DNA of 64,000 nt from Balneolaceae bacterium (GCA_020832415.1 JAFIES010000072.1:1-64000), one strand, 5' to 3'; counted from the first letter of the stretch, positions 28,940 through 39,646 are shown. Notes: generated by a model not told the origin, from the sequence alone. Numbers and translations: made by a program.

Positions 28940-29941
28940 CTATTTTTTAAAAAGTTTCACCAAAACTTTTCCAACCTGTTTTCCTTCCAATATTTTCTGA
29001 AACTCTCCCGGCAAATCTGTTAATGATATTTCCCTTGAGATTTTTTGCATGTTCGGCAACTTCCAGTCAGTTGATAGTTTGTGCCAAATGGTTTTACGAA
29101 GTTCCATGAGTGCTATACCTGAATCGATACCCGCCAACGTGATGCCTCGCAATATAAATGGAAGAATGGATGTTTGAAGTTCATTTCCGAGGACGTTTCC
29201 ACAGCATGCAACGATTCCATTGTGCTCAGTTTGCCTTAAAACGGCATCAAGCATGTTGCCGCCTACAGTGTCCAGTGAGGCATTCCATTTTCCGGATAGC
29301 ATTGGCCGGTCGGTCACATTATTAATATTATCTCTGTGAACAACTTCTTTCGCACCAATGGATGTAAGAAATTCTGTTTGATCAACTTTTCCGGTTGCAG
29401 CTGTAACATTAATATTCAGATGGGATAACAGAGCAACAGCGAATGAACCAACTGCTCCGGTGGCCCCGGTTACAAGTACATTTATATCATTTGAAAGGAA
29501 AGGGTGAGTGATGATCTTGTGGACTCCAATACCTGCCGTTAATCCGGACGTGCCAATCATCATACTCTCTTTAAGTGTGAGGTTTGAAGGCAGCGGCACA
29601 ATCCACTCAGCAGGAACAGAAATAAATTGTCCAAATCCGCCCGGAGTATTCATACCAAGATCATAACTGGTTACAATTACTTTATCATCAGTTTTAAAAT
29701 CAGGCGATTTACTATTCACAACTACACCTGCGGCATCGATACCGGGGGTGAAAGGATACTGTTTGGTAACTCCTTTATGACCTGTTGCTGAAAGTGCATC
29801 TTTGTAGTTGAGTGAAGAGTAGTGAACCCTGATGAGTACATAATTATCCGGCAAATCTTTAATAAAATACTCTTTTACAGATTGAGTAAAAATTCCATTA
29901 AACTCTTCTGCTACAATAGCTTGATAAGAATTATTCTCCAT
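28940..29941 (-). CDS. YhdH/YhfP-family quinone oxidoreductase (acrylyl-CoA reductase-like)
   Basis: HYSSLNYKDALSATGHKGVTKQYPFTPGIDAAGVV; VTGATGAVGSFAVALLSHL. Confidence 0.9.
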   Translation of the reverse strand: MENNSYQAIVAEEFNGIFTQSVKEYFIKDLPDNYVLIRVHYSSLNYKDALSATGHKGVTKQYPFTPGIDAAGVVVNSKSPDFKTDDKVIVTSYDLGMNTPGGFGQFISVPAEWIVPLPSNLTLKESMMIGTSGLTAGIGVHKIITHPFLSNDINVLVTGATGAVGSFAVALLSHLNINVTAATGKVDQTEFLTSIGAKEVVHRDNINNVTDRPMLSGKWNASLDTVGGNMLDAVLRQTEHNGIVACCGNVLGNELQTSILPFILRGITLAGIDSGIALMELRKTIWHKLSTDWKLPNMQKISREISLTDLPGEFQKILEGKQVGKVLVKLFKK

Positions 29942-29947
29942 TACTAA

Positions 29948-31318
29948 CTATTTTATAAACAATCGTTTGAACCATTTTAATTTTGTATCGTTATAAGGCG
30001 GATAACGAACATCAGGGTCGGGCCAGGATGGCTTTTTTAAGATTCCCTGTTCCCGGCTAAATGTATTAAAACTGTATTTGCCGCGATAGGATCCCATTCC
30101 GCTGTAGCCGGTCCCCCCATATGGAAGATTGTGATTTCCTAAATGGCTGATTGTGTCATTTACACACCCACCGCCAAACGGTACGTTTTCAATGATGAAA
30201 TCCTGAAACTCTTTGTTTTCTGTAAACATGTAGAGTGCAAGCGGGGCAGACATACTGTTCATCAATTGAGGAATATCTTTTTCATCATCATATGTAAGCA
30301 GCGGTAGTAGTGGGCCGAAAATTTCTTCCTTCATAATTTCATCTTCCCAGTTTGCATCAATCAAAGTAGGCTCAATAAATCTCGATTGTTTGTTGGTTAA
30401 ACCGCCATGAATCACTTTGCTCTTATTCAATAATTCATTCAATCTATTAAAGTGATCATCATTCACAATTCGGGTGTAGTTTTTACCCACCTGAAAATCG
30501 TTTTGAAAAAATGATGAAAGAACATTTTTCGACGTTTGAATAAATTGCTCCTTAATCGATTTGTGCACCAAAACATAATCGGGAGCTACACAAGTTTGGC
30601 CTGCATTGATGGTTTTTCCCCACCAGATACGGTTTACACTAACTTCAATATTTGCATCTTCATGCACAATCGCAGGGCTTTTCCCTCCAAGTTCAAGAGT
30701 AACCGGAGTTAAATTCTCAGCGGCTGCTTTCATAACAATTTTCCCAACCCGGCTGCTTCCGGTGAAAAATATGTGATCGAAAGGCTGTTCTAAAAGTTCT
30801 GTTGTCTCCTCAACGCCACCTTCTGCAACAGCTAAAATTTCCGGTTTGAAATATCTGTCAAATAACTCTTTTAATTTTGCTGACGTGACTGGGGCCAATT
30901 CTGAGGGTTTTAGAATAGCGGTATTTCCTGCTGAAATAGCTCCAATTAAAGGCATCAGGCTCAGGTGAACCGGATAATTCCATGCACCAATAACCAAAAT
31001 AGTACCCTTTGGTTGTTGATAGATTATGTTTTTAGATGGGAATGTAACAATAGGTCCGCCAACAGAAACAGGTTTAATCCATGTTGAAAGATTTTTTAAA
31101 TGGTAATCTATCTCATCAAGAAGTGTATAAATTTCAGTGATATACGATTCTATATAAGGCTTTCCGAAATCTTCATTGATTGCATCGCAAAGTTCCTTTT
31201 CATGCCTGTAAATTAACTTACGTAATTGATTTAGACTGCTTTCTCGTGATTTTAACGATCGGGTGCGGCCATCGAGAAAAGCGGCCTTCTGATCTTTTAC
31301 TAATTGCATTAACTTCAT
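29948..31318 (-). CDS. Aldehyde dehydrogenase family protein
   Basis: FFTGSSRVGKIVMKAAAENLTPVTLELGGKSPAIVHEDA; NAGQTCVAPDYVLV. Confidence 0.93.
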   Translation of the reverse strand: MKLMQLVKDQKAAFLDGRTRSLKSRESSLNQLRKLIYRHEKELCDAINEDFGKPYIESYITEIYTLLDEIDYHLKNLSTWIKPVSVGGPIVTFPSKNIIYQQPKGTILVIGAWNYPVHLSLMPLIGAISAGNTAILKPSELAPVTSAKLKELFDRYFKPEILAVAEGGVEETTELLEQPFDHIFFTGSSRVGKIVMKAAAENLTPVTLELGGKSPAIVHEDANIEVSVNRIWWGKTINAGQTCVAPDYVLVHKSIKEQFIQTSKNVLSSFFQNDFQVGKNYTRIVNDDHFNRLNELLNKSKVIHGGLTNKQSRFIEPTLIDANWEDEIMKEEIFGPLLPLLTYDDEKDIPQLMNSMSAPLALYMFTENKEFQDFIIENVPFGGGCVNDTISHLGNHNLPYGGTGYSGMGSYRGKYSFNTFSREQGILKKPSWPDPDVRYPPYNDTKLKWFKRLFIK

Positions 31319-32139
31319 GATGATTTTGGTTTTCTTCCCTGGAACCGATCCATGGATGAATAGACACCCAATACTCGCCCGGCAAGCCAGTCAAAAATGG
31401 AAGCAGGTAAAATTGCTTTTAAAAACGGAACAAAATGAACCATAAATGGCGCTTTGATGGTTCGTTTTTCTTTATAGATACCGGTAATCATTCTATCAAC
31501 AATATCATCAGTTTCAAGAATGGGTACAAAGAGAGGGGCTTTTACGCCATCAAACATCCCTGTATTGATGTAGCTTGGGATTACTGAAAGTACCTTTACG
31601 CCACTATTTAAGTGATCCATTTCGATCTGCAGTGATTCAGACCATCCAAGAACAGCCCACTTGCTTGATGCATACACACTCATTTTAGGGTTTCCAATAT
31701 AACCGGATGCTGACGCGAGATTGACTATAGAGCCGGATCCCCGTTCGATCATCTCATTAAGAAAAACCCGTGCAACCAACATGCTGCCATACGTATTAAT
31801 TTGCATGGTTCTTTCGATATCCGTGATGTAGTGTTCGTGGAAATATTTACCCACAACAATGCCGGCACAATTGATAATAATGTCCGGCAGAAGTTTCTGC
31901 TTAATTATCCTCTCAGCCTCAAACTGAACCCGTTCTGTATCAGTAATATCCAGTCCGGTTGTGTAAACTGTAGCCGAAGCGTCTATTTGTTCCTTAATGG
32001 ATATAAGTTCAACCGGATTTCTGTCCCAAAGAATGAGAGTAACATCGGCTATTTCCGATATTTTTTCAGCAAAACGTTTCCCGATACCACTGGCCGCCCC
32101 GGTAATAAGTATGATTTTATTGTGATAAAAGTGCTTCAT
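31315..32139 (-). CDS. Short-chain dehydrogenase/reductase
   Basis: ILITGAASGIGKRFAEKIS, NCAGIVVG, YASSKWAVLGWSESL. Confidence 0.92.
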   Translation of the reverse strand: MKHFYHNKIILITGAASGIGKRFAEKISEIADVTLILWDRNPVELISIKEQIDASATVYTTGLDITDTERVQFEAERIIKQKLLPDIIINCAGIVVGKYFHEHYITDIERTMQINTYGSMLVARVFLNEMIERGSGSIVNLASASGYIGNPKMSVYASSKWAVLGWSESLQIEMDHLNSGVKVLSVIPSYINTGMFDGVKAPLFVPILETDDIVDRMITGIYKEKRTIKAPFMVHFVPFLKAILPASIFDWLAGRVLGVYSSMDRFQGRKPKSS

Positions 32140-32163
32140 AAGAGCCCAAATAGTGAATGCGTA

Positions 32164-33318
32164 TTATTGAAGAATGTGCTGAGTGAGGCAGACTATCATC
32201 GGGATACCTGTCTGTTCATTCACAAAATTAAGCAACCCTGAGTCTGCATCACGCCTGAAAACAGTTATGTTATCATCATCACGATTGGCAACCAGTAGAA
32301 ATTCTCCAAGTTCATCAATCATAAAATTACGTGGATGTCCGCCCCGGGTAGATTCATGCCCAATTAAAGTGAGCGTTCCATTAGCCTCATCAATTTCATA
32401 AATAACAAGGCTGTTGTGCCCGCGATTGGTAGCATATAGAAACCGCCCATCAGGTGAAATATGAATATCAGCGGCGGAATTTTGCACATCAAAATCATCA
32501 GGTAACATCGTAATTCGCTGAATTTGTTGTAATGCTCCAGTATTTTCATCAATCATCAAAACTGCAACGGTTGATGTTAGTTCTTCGGCCGAATATGCAA
32601 AGCGACTGTTCTGATGAATAGTGAAATGCCTTGGCCCTGATCCCGGTTCATTTTCAAACCACGGGGTTTCAGCAGGTTCAAGAGTGTCATTTTCCCGATC
32701 AATCCGATAGATCATAATCTTGTCGATACCGAGATCAGAAACATAGAGAAACTGACCATCAGCAGAGGGAATAGCTGAATGCACATGTGCTGCCCGCTGT
32801 CGCTGTTGATTTACGCTGCTCCCTTCGTGAGTTGCAATATCCACAGACTCTGAAAGAGTGCCATCATCATCAATCATATACATGCTGAGATTTCCTTCCG
32901 AATAGTTGGATACATAAACGTAATTGCCAAGCGGATCAACGCTGACATGGGCGGTACCTCTTCCGTTAACCGATTGTTCATTTATGAGTTGAAGTAATCC
33001 TGTGCTGTTGTCGATATAGTAGGCTGAAAGTGTTCCATATGGCTCCTCATCATTAAATGGGTCGTCACTTACAGAGTAGAGAAATTTACCATTCGGGTGA
33101 ATTGCCTGAAAATTTGGCCCGATGCGGTCAGTTACCGTATCGATATGAATCAGTTCGCCGGTTGCCCTGTTAAACTCAAAGATATAGATGCCCTCACTAT
33201 CGCGTCCTTCAAACGTGCCGGCATAGATAATTTCGTTGATTTCAGCGGCTTGATCAGAACAGGCAGTTAACAGCGGCAGGACCATCATTAGTGAGATAAA
33301 AAGTGCATAAAATTTCAT
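32164..33318 (-). CDS. Lactonase-family (6-phosphogluconolactonase-like) beta-propeller lipoprotein
   Basis: Lipobox LTACS; repeated FLYVSDLGIDKIMIYRI / FLYATNRGHNSLVIYEI / HPRNFMIDELGEFLLVANRDDDNITVF. Confidence 0.88.
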   Translation of the reverse strand: MKFYALFISLMMVLPLLTACSDQAAEINEIIYAGTFEGRDSEGIYIFEFNRATGELIHIDTVTDRIGPNFQAIHPNGKFLYSVSDDPFNDEEPYGTLSAYYIDNSTGLLQLINEQSVNGRGTAHVSVDPLGNYVYVSNYSEGNLSMYMIDDDGTLSESVDIATHEGSSVNQQRQRAAHVHSAIPSADGQFLYVSDLGIDKIMIYRIDRENDTLEPAETPWFENEPGSGPRHFTIHQNSRFAYSAEELTSTVAVLMIDENTGALQQIQRITMLPDDFDVQNSAADIHISPDGRFLYATNRGHNSLVIYEIDEANGTLTLIGHESTRGGHPRNFMIDELGEFLLVANRDDDNITVFRRDADSGLLNFVNEQTGIPMIVCLTQHILQ

Positions 33319-33483
33319 GTGTAAAGCATTTAGATGATATGGCAGAAACTCCTTTCAATTTAAAAGAAATAATCGGGAATCAAACAGGGATGTGAGATTA
33401 AGCGATCAGAAACCAAACATTTGTTAGTGAGGTGTGGAAAGATGTATTTTGCTTGTCTTGAACCAAAATGAACAAATCTTCTC

Positions 33484-35139
33484 ATGAAAAACTATACTTT
33501 ACTTATTCCAATTGCAGTTCTGTTTCTGATTGGCTGCGGATCGCAAACAGACCGTGCTGAATCAAGCATTACAGGGCAATCGCTTTTAAATCATATCGAA
33601 ATACTGTCGTCAGATGAATTTGAGGGACGCGCACCTGCCACCAGGGGCGAAGATCTTACCATTGATTACCTGGTGAATGAGCTTCAAAATATTGGCATCG
33701 CTCCCGGAATGGATGATGGTACTTTTGTGCAAGAATTTCCCTTATTAGGCCAGCGAGTGGATGGCCCGGCCTCATCAATCAGCATCAACAGAAATGGAGA
33801 AACCGTTGAAATTTTATCATTTGGCAGCGAATTTATGGCATGGCCAAGCAATGAAGAAGAGCAGGTTGAAGTACAGAATGCCGAGCTGATATACGTGGGT
33901 TATGGAATACAGGCTCCCGAATTTGACTGGGATGATTATAAGGATGTGGATGTAGCAGGAAAAGTATTGGTATACAAAAATAGTGATCCGTCGTACGATC
34001 CAAATATTTTCGATGGCGATTCACGCCTGTACTATGGCCGGTGGAGTTACAAATTTGAAAAAGCTGAAGAGATGGGTGCTTTGGGTGCAATCATTGTGCA
34101 CACAACACCAACAGCAGGATATGGATGGTCTGTAGTGGAGAACAGCTGGGGACGCGAGCGATTTACCCTCCCCAGAACGGATGATCCTGCCGGACGACCT
34201 GTATTTAACAGCTGGCTTACAGAAGAGGTTAGTGAGGCACTTTTCAGCCATGCCGGCCTCGATTTGCATGAAATGCTCGACGCAGCTGCAGACCGTGAAT
34301 TTCGACCGGTAACTCTTGAAGGCGTAACGATGGATGTAAATCTTACAGCTCATTACAGTGATATGTCTTCAAGAAATGTGATCGGCAAAATTGAAGGAAA
34401 TGATCCTGATCTGCGTGACGAATATGTGATTTTCTCGGCCCACCACGATCACCTTGGAATTGCACCTGAGCCGGTAGATGGCGATTCCATTTTTAATGGA
34501 GCCTGGGATAATGCATCGGGCACGGCAGCTGTACTTGAGATTGCAAACGCCCTGAAACAGATTGAAGGAGATCTGCGCAGAAGTGTGCTCTTTATGTTTG
34601 TGGGGGCAGAAGAGATGGGACTGCTTGGATCGCGTTACTGGTCTGAAAATCCAACGGTTCATCCGGGCAAAGTGTCAGCCAATATTAATCTGGACAGCAT
34701 GCAAATTTATGGTGAAACACGCGATCTTGTTCTTGTTGGCTATAGCAGAAATACGATGACTTCTATTTTTAGGGAGTTTGCAGAAAGAGATGCCCGTACA
34801 GTTGTACCCGATCTGCAGCCGGAACAGGGTTTCTTTTACAGGTCAGATCACTTCTCCTACGCCAGAGTTGGAATTCCGGCAATCTTTCCCAACCCGGGCC
34901 GTGAATATCTGGATAAACCCGAGGGTTTTAATGCAATTGCCGATAGTGTTACGGCAGCCAATTATCACGCTTTATCGGATGAGATCAATGAATATTGGGA
35001 TATGACCGGTATGGAAACCGATACACGCCTGATTTTCCGCGCTTCGATAGACATCATCAATGCAAATGAGATGATGGAGTGGTACCCCGGAGATGAGTTT
35101 GAGGCGATCCGTTTGCAAATGCTTGAAGACGCTCAATAA
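33484..35139 (+). CDS. M28-family metallopeptidase lipoprotein
   Basis: LSSDEFEGRAPATRGEDLTIDYL; FSAHHDHLG...NGAWDNASGTAAVLEIA; GAEEMGLLGSRYW. Confidence 0.92.
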   Translation: MKNYTLLIPIAVLFLIGCGSQTDRAESSITGQSLLNHIEILSSDEFEGRAPATRGEDLTIDYLVNELQNIGIAPGMDDGTFVQEFPLLGQRVDGPASSISINRNGETVEILSFGSEFMAWPSNEEEQVEVQNAELIYVGYGIQAPEFDWDDYKDVDVAGKVLVYKNSDPSYDPNIFDGDSRLYYGRWSYKFEKAEEMGALGAIIVHTTPTAGYGWSVVENSWGRERFTLPRTDDPAGRPVFNSWLTEEVSEALFSHAGLDLHEMLDAAADREFRPVTLEGVTMDVNLTAHYSDMSSRNVIGKIEGNDPDLRDEYVIFSAHHDHLGIAPEPVDGDSIFNGAWDNASGTAAVLEIANALKQIEGDLRRSVLFMFVGAEEMGLLGSRYWSENPTVHPGKVSANINLDSMQIYGETRDLVLVGYSRNTMTSIFREFAERDARTVVPDLQPEQGFFYRSDHFSYARVGIPAIFPNPGREYLDKPEGFNAIADSVTAANYHALSDEINEYWDMTGMETDTRLIFRASIDIINANEMMEWYPGDEFEAIRLQMLEDAQ

Positions 35140-35221
35140 ACATTCTTAACAGCCAATTCATGTAAAAGCTGTAGCTTAAATTATCAGTTTTACATGGTTT
35201 TAATGCGTTCAATTAACATCT

Positions 35222-36088
35222 ATGAAGCACATTTTTTCGCTGTTGTTAGCGGCACTCTTTTTTTGGGGTTTTACAAATACAGTTGAAGAAAAGCCAGCAT
35301 ATCTGCTCTATACCAAAGATGCAGAAGTCATCAGTTATTCTGAAGTGATAGAGCTTGCGCTTCAGAATGATCTGATCTTTTTCGGTGAGTTGCATAACAG
35401 TGCAATTGCTCACTGGCTTCAGCATGAAATGGTGAGGCACCTGGCCGAAGATGATTCGCGTAATACCATTATCGGCATGGAGATGTTTGAAGCCGATCAG
35501 CAGGTTTTGATTGATGAATACTTTAACAGAGCCATCAGCCAGAGCAGCTTCGAGAGTGAAGCCCGGCTTTGGAATAACTATCAAACCGATTACAAGCCAA
35601 TTGTTGAGTTTGCCAGGTTGAACGATCTGAAACTCATCGCCACAAACATTCCGAGAAGATATGCATCCGCGGTTTACAGAGACGGTCTTGAGGCGTTGAA
35701 TGTGCTTAGTCCTCAAGCTAAACAGTGGGTTGCCCCGCTGCCAATCAAAGTTGATAAAGATCTTCCCGCATATCAGAACATGCTGCAGATGGCACATGGC
35801 CACGGAGGTGACAATCTGATTTATGCACAGGCCGTGAAAGATGCCACCATGGCGCATTTTATCTTACTCAATATGGGCCTGGATGACCGGATGTTCCACC
35901 TGAACGGATCGTACCACTCAAATGATTGGGAGGGAATTGTATGGTACATCAACGAGATGGTTTCCGGTTACAACATCCTAACCATCAATACCATTACGGT
36001 TGATGATCCGCTGGATGTAGATCCTGATGAATTGCAATCGGCCGATATAACACTTGTAGTTCCGAATCGTATGACGACTACGTACTAA
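35222..36088 (+). CDS. ChaN-family protein (heme-uptake/Tiki-type fold)
   Basis: LIFFGELHNSAIAHWLQHEMVRHL; IGMEMFEADQQVLIDEYF; LNGSYHSNDWEGIVWYIN. Confidence 0.82.
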   Translation: MKHIFSLLLAALFFWGFTNTVEEKPAYLLYTKDAEVISYSEVIELALQNDLIFFGELHNSAIAHWLQHEMVRHLAEDDSRNTIIGMEMFEADQQVLIDEYFNRAISQSSFESEARLWNNYQTDYKPIVEFARLNDLKLIATNIPRRYASAVYRDGLEALNVLSPQAKQWVAPLPIKVDKDLPAYQNMLQMAHGHGGDNLIYAQAVKDATMAHFILLNMGLDDRMFHLNGSYHSNDWEGIVWYINEMVSGYNILTINTITVDDPLDVDPDELQSADITLVVPNRMTTTY

Positions 36089-36109
36089 CTCAAAACAGAT
36101 CAGGTATAT

Positions 36110-37093
36110 ATGAGCCATTCAGAATATCCATATTTCAGGGGAAGGCGCCTTCGGGCCGGGGAAAATATCCGCAAGATGGTGGCGGAGCATGCGCTTTCAG
36201 TTAATGATTTTATCGCACCACTTTTTGTGATGGAGGGAAAAAATCAAAAGGCAGAAATTCCATCGATGCCCGGTTATTATCGGTTTACGCTAGATCTGCT
36301 TTTGAAAGAGGTGGAGGAGATCAGCAAACTCGGCATTCCATCCGTTTTACTTTTTGCCAAAGTGCCCGATGATAAAAAAGATAACGAAGGCACCGAAGCT
36401 CTGAATCCGGATGGTTTAATGCAGAGATCAGTACGGGCTATCAAAAAAGAGTTTCCTGAGTTGGTTGTGATGACCGATGTAGCTCTTGACCCATACAGCA
36501 GCTACGGGCACGATGGTATCGTGAAGAGTGGTCAGATTATTAATGACGAAAGTGCGGAGCTGCTTGCCAGAATGGCGGTGAGTCATGCAGAGGCCGGTGC
36601 CGATTTTGTGGCACCATCCGACATGATGGATGGCCGAGTTATAATTATTCGACAGTTTCTTGAAGACGCCAGATTTCATAATACAGGAATTATGGCGTAC
36701 AGTGCCAAATATGCATCCTCGTACTATGGTCCGTTTCGTGATGCGCTCGATTCTGCGCCCGGTTTTGGGGATAAAAAAACGTATCAGATGGATCCGGCGA
36801 ACATTAAAGAAGCCATAAAAGAAGCTATTTCAGATGAATCTGAAGGTGCTGATATTATTATGGTTAAACCGGGACTTCCCTATCTGGATGTTGTGCGTGC
36901 GGTTAAAGAATCGGTAAATGTACCGGTTTCCGTTTATAATGTATCCGGCGAGTATGCCATGATTAAAGCTGCCGCCGAAAAAGGCTGGCTTAATGAAGAG
37001 CATGCAATGATGGAGGCATTGATTGCGTTTAAAAGAGCCGGAGCCGATCTCATTGCTACATACTTTGCAAAAGATGCGGCACGATTGTTGTAA
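36110..37093 (+). CDS. hemB: Delta-aminolevulinic acid dehydratase (porphobilinogen synthase)
   Basis: FIAPLFVMEG, VMTDVALDPYSSYGHDGIV, APSDMMDGRV, AYSAKYASSYYGPFRDA, IMVKPGLPYLDV. Confidence 0.96.
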   Translation: MSHSEYPYFRGRRLRAGENIRKMVAEHALSVNDFIAPLFVMEGKNQKAEIPSMPGYYRFTLDLLLKEVEEISKLGIPSVLLFAKVPDDKKDNEGTEALNPDGLMQRSVRAIKKEFPELVVMTDVALDPYSSYGHDGIVKSGQIINDESAELLARMAVSHAEAGADFVAPSDMMDGRVIIIRQFLEDARFHNTGIMAYSAKYASSYYGPFRDALDSAPGFGDKKTYQMDPANIKEAIKEAISDESEGADIIMVKPGLPYLDVVRAVKESVNVPVSVYNVSGEYAMIKAAAEKGWLNEEHAMMEALIAFKRAGADLIATYFAKDAARLL

Positions 37094-37116
37094 ATAGTAT
37101 CATCAAACAGACAAAT

Positions 37117-37130
37117 CCTCTGATCAGAGG
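37117..37130. promoter_or_regulatory. Perfect 14-bp palindrome upstream of htpX
   Basis: CCTCTGATCAGAGG, 39 nt before the htpX ATG. Confidence 0.4.
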
Positions 37131-37169
37131 TGACAAAAAGAGTATCAATCAACTAAATAGAAGTATATC

Positions 37170-38060
37170 ATGAAGCGTATTTTATTATTTCTGGCTACCA
37201 ACTTTGCCATACTTATTGTGGCAAGCGTTACGATGTCGCTGTTGGGCGTCGGTTCTTTCCTGGATGAATCAGGAACCAACCTCAATCTGCAGGCATTGCT
37301 TGTATTCTGCCTGATTTTTGGTATGGGTATATCCCTTGTATCACTCCTTTTTTCAAAGAAAATTGCGAAATGGACTACGAAGGTTCAGATTATTGATCAA
37401 CCAAGAAATGAGCGTGAACAGTGGCTGATGAGGCTTGTTGAAGAGCAGTCAAAAGCGGCCGGAATCGGAATGCCCGAAGTGGGTATCTTTCCTGCACAGC
37501 AGGCTAACGCATTTGCAACCGGCGCAAACCGAAACAAAGCACTTGTTGCTGTTAGTGAAGGGATGATGCAGCGGTTCGATCGTGAAGAGATCCGCGCTGT
37601 AATGGGCCATGAAATTGGTCACGTGGCAAATGGCGATATGATTACCCTGGCACTTATACAGGGTGTGGTGAATGCATTTGTGATGTTCCTGGCCCGTATA
37701 GTCGGGTTTGTGGTAGATCGTGTGGTGCTGAAAAATGAGCAAGGCCTTGGCATCGGTTATTTTGTAACCACAATTGTTACTGAGATTATTCTCGCATTCC
37801 TTGCATCGATGATTGTGTTCTGGTTCTCCAGAAGACGTGAATTTGTAGCTGATGAAGCCGGCGCACGGCTCGGCAGCCGACAAGGCATGATTGCAGCGCT
37901 GCAAAGATTGCAGAGAGAAAGCAATGTGCCAAACCAGATGCCGGAATCGATGCAGGCATTTGGCATTACAAGCGGAAAACGAAAAGGAATCAAAGCACTT
38001 TTTGCAACACACCCGCCGCTGGAAGAGCGAATTGCGGCCCTCCAGAATATGAGCGACTGA
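37170..38060 (+). CDS. htpX: Protease HtpX homolog
   Basis: MGHEIGHVANGDMITLALIQGVVNAFVMFLARI; RRREFVADEAGARLGSRQGMIAAL; FATHPPLEERIAAL. Confidence 0.95.
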   Translation: MKRILLFLATNFAILIVASVTMSLLGVGSFLDESGTNLNLQALLVFCLIFGMGISLVSLLFSKKIAKWTTKVQIIDQPRNEREQWLMRLVEEQSKAAGIGMPEVGIFPAQQANAFATGANRNKALVAVSEGMMQRFDREEIRAVMGHEIGHVANGDMITLALIQGVVNAFVMFLARIVGFVVDRVVLKNEQGLGIGYFVTTIVTEIILAFLASMIVFWFSRRREFVADEAGARLGSRQGMIAALQRLQRESNVPNQMPESMQAFGITSGKRKGIKALFATHPPLEERIAALQNMSD

Positions 38061-38096
38061 ATTTAGAAATCTGGTATTGTGGCGATGTTTCGAAAG

Positions 38097-38243
38097 TCCC
38101 CTCTTGAGAGGGGATTTAGGGATGTGTATGAGAGGAATTAAATCTTGAACAGATTCTTTACTCAATCAACGTATCGAACACACCCCTCGATCAGTAAAGC
38201 AGGCTTTGCCTCTTTACCTTCACTTTTCCCTCTCAAGAGGGGA
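38097..38243. repeat. Palindromic intergenic repeat pair
   Basis: TCCCCTCTTGAGAGGGGA (38097-38114) and TCCCTCTCAAGAGGGGA (38227-38243) flank a region with GTAAAG...CTTTAC hairpin. Confidence 0.65.
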
Positions 38244-38293
38244 ATTCTTCTGACTTCAAATAACTAAACGACTTATCCAACACAACCTGACCC

Positions 38294-39592
38294 ATGCTAT
38301 TAAACAAAAGCGAATACCTGTTCAACAAAGCACAAAAATTTATTCCCGGCGGGGTCAACTCACCGGCAAGGGCATTTAAATCAGTAGGAGGGATACCGGT
38401 CTTTTTCAAAAAGGCAAAAGGTTCAGTAATCACTGATGAAGATGGAAATGAATTCATTGATTATGTTGGCTCATGGGGCCCGATGATTCTCGGCCACGCC
38501 TTCCCGCCGGTTGTAAAAGCTGTTCAGGATGCATCATTTAATTCCACTTCGTTTGGTGCACCCACCGAACTTGAAATTGAGATGGCGGAACTGGTGCAGC
38601 AAATGGTTCCGAATGTAGAGAGGGTAAGGATGGTAAATTCCGGAACAGAAGCTTGTATGAGTGCTGTTCGCGTGGCGCGCGGTTATACCGGAAAAGAAAA
38701 AATCATCAAATTTGAGGGGAATTATCATGGCCATGGCGATGCTTTTCTGATTAAAGCAGGCAGTGGCGCTTTAACACTTGGCAAGCCCAGCAGCCCCGGT
38801 GTAACAAAGGGAACGGCCAAAGACACCCTGAACGCTGACTATAACGACCTGCCAAGTGTCGAAAAACTTCTGAAAAAGAATAAAGCCAATGTGGCTGCAA
38901 TTATTCTTGAGCCGGTTGCTGGAAATATGGGGTGCATTCCGCCTGAGCCCGGTTTTCTGGAAGGCCTTCGGAAGCTGTGTGATGAACACGAAACTGTTCT
39001 CATTTTTGATGAAGTGATGACCGGATTTCGACTTGCACGAGGCGGAGCCCAGGAACGGTTTAATATTTGGGCCGATCTGGTAACGTTTGGCAAGATTATC
39101 GGTGGCGGCTTGCCGGTGGGTGCCTTTGGCGGTAAGAAAGAGATCATGGATGTAGTAGCACCTGTTGGGCCCGTATACCAGGCGGGCACGCTTTCAGGGA
39201 ATCCGCTTGCGATGAGTGCCGGCCTTGCACAATTGGGAGCTCTCGAAAAACATCCGGAAATTTATGTGGATCTGGAAGAGAAAACAGAATATCTGAAAAA
39301 GAATCTGACCAATGTGCTGAACAAGCATGAACTGGATTACCATATGAATCAGGTTGGTTCGATGATCAGCCTGTTCTTTACAAAAGTGAAGGTGCGAGAC
39401 TTCAAAGGAGCCAATTCAACCGATCAGCAATTCTTCAAAAAGTTTTTCCACGAGATGCTGAAGCGTGGCATCTACCTGCCGCCATCTCCATTCGAGAGCT
39501 GGTTCCTGGCAAATACACTCACATACGAAATGCTCGATAAAACCATCGCAGCAGCAGATGAATCAATTGGCGTAGTTAAATCGGTCAGTTAA
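38294..39592 (+). CDS. hemL: Glutamate-1-semialdehyde 2,1-aminomutase
   Basis: [83 protein letters not shown]. Confidence 0.96.
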   Translation: MLLNKSEYLFNKAQKFIPGGVNSPARAFKSVGGIPVFFKKAKGSVITDEDGNEFIDYVGSWGPMILGHAFPPVVKAVQDASFNSTSFGAPTELEIEMAELVQQMVPNVERVRMVNSGTEACMSAVRVARGYTGKEKIIKFEGNYHGHGDAFLIKAGSGALTLGKPSSPGVTKGTAKDTLNADYNDLPSVEKLLKKNKANVAAIILEPVAGNMGCIPPEPGFLEGLRKLCDEHETVLIFDEVMTGFRLARGGAQERFNIWADLVTFGKIIGGGLPVGAFGGKKEIMDVVAPVGPVYQAGTLSGNPLAMSAGLAQLGALEKHPEIYVDLEEKTEYLKKNLTNVLNKHELDYHMNQVGSMISLFFTKVKVRDFKGANSTDQQFFKKFFHEMLKRGIYLPPSPFESWFLANTLTYEMLDKTIAAADESIGVVKSVS

Positions 39593-39646
39593 CAGACATG
39601 GTATTTCTACAATTTGCCACAAACTCTTGTTCCATGATTGAAGATT

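Noticed and set aside
35246-35857. 203-aa - strand ORF
   Set aside because: Antisense to the ChaN-like gene.
37449-38165. 238-aa - strand ORF
   Set aside because: Antisense to htpX; Cys/His-rich translation with no recognisable motif.
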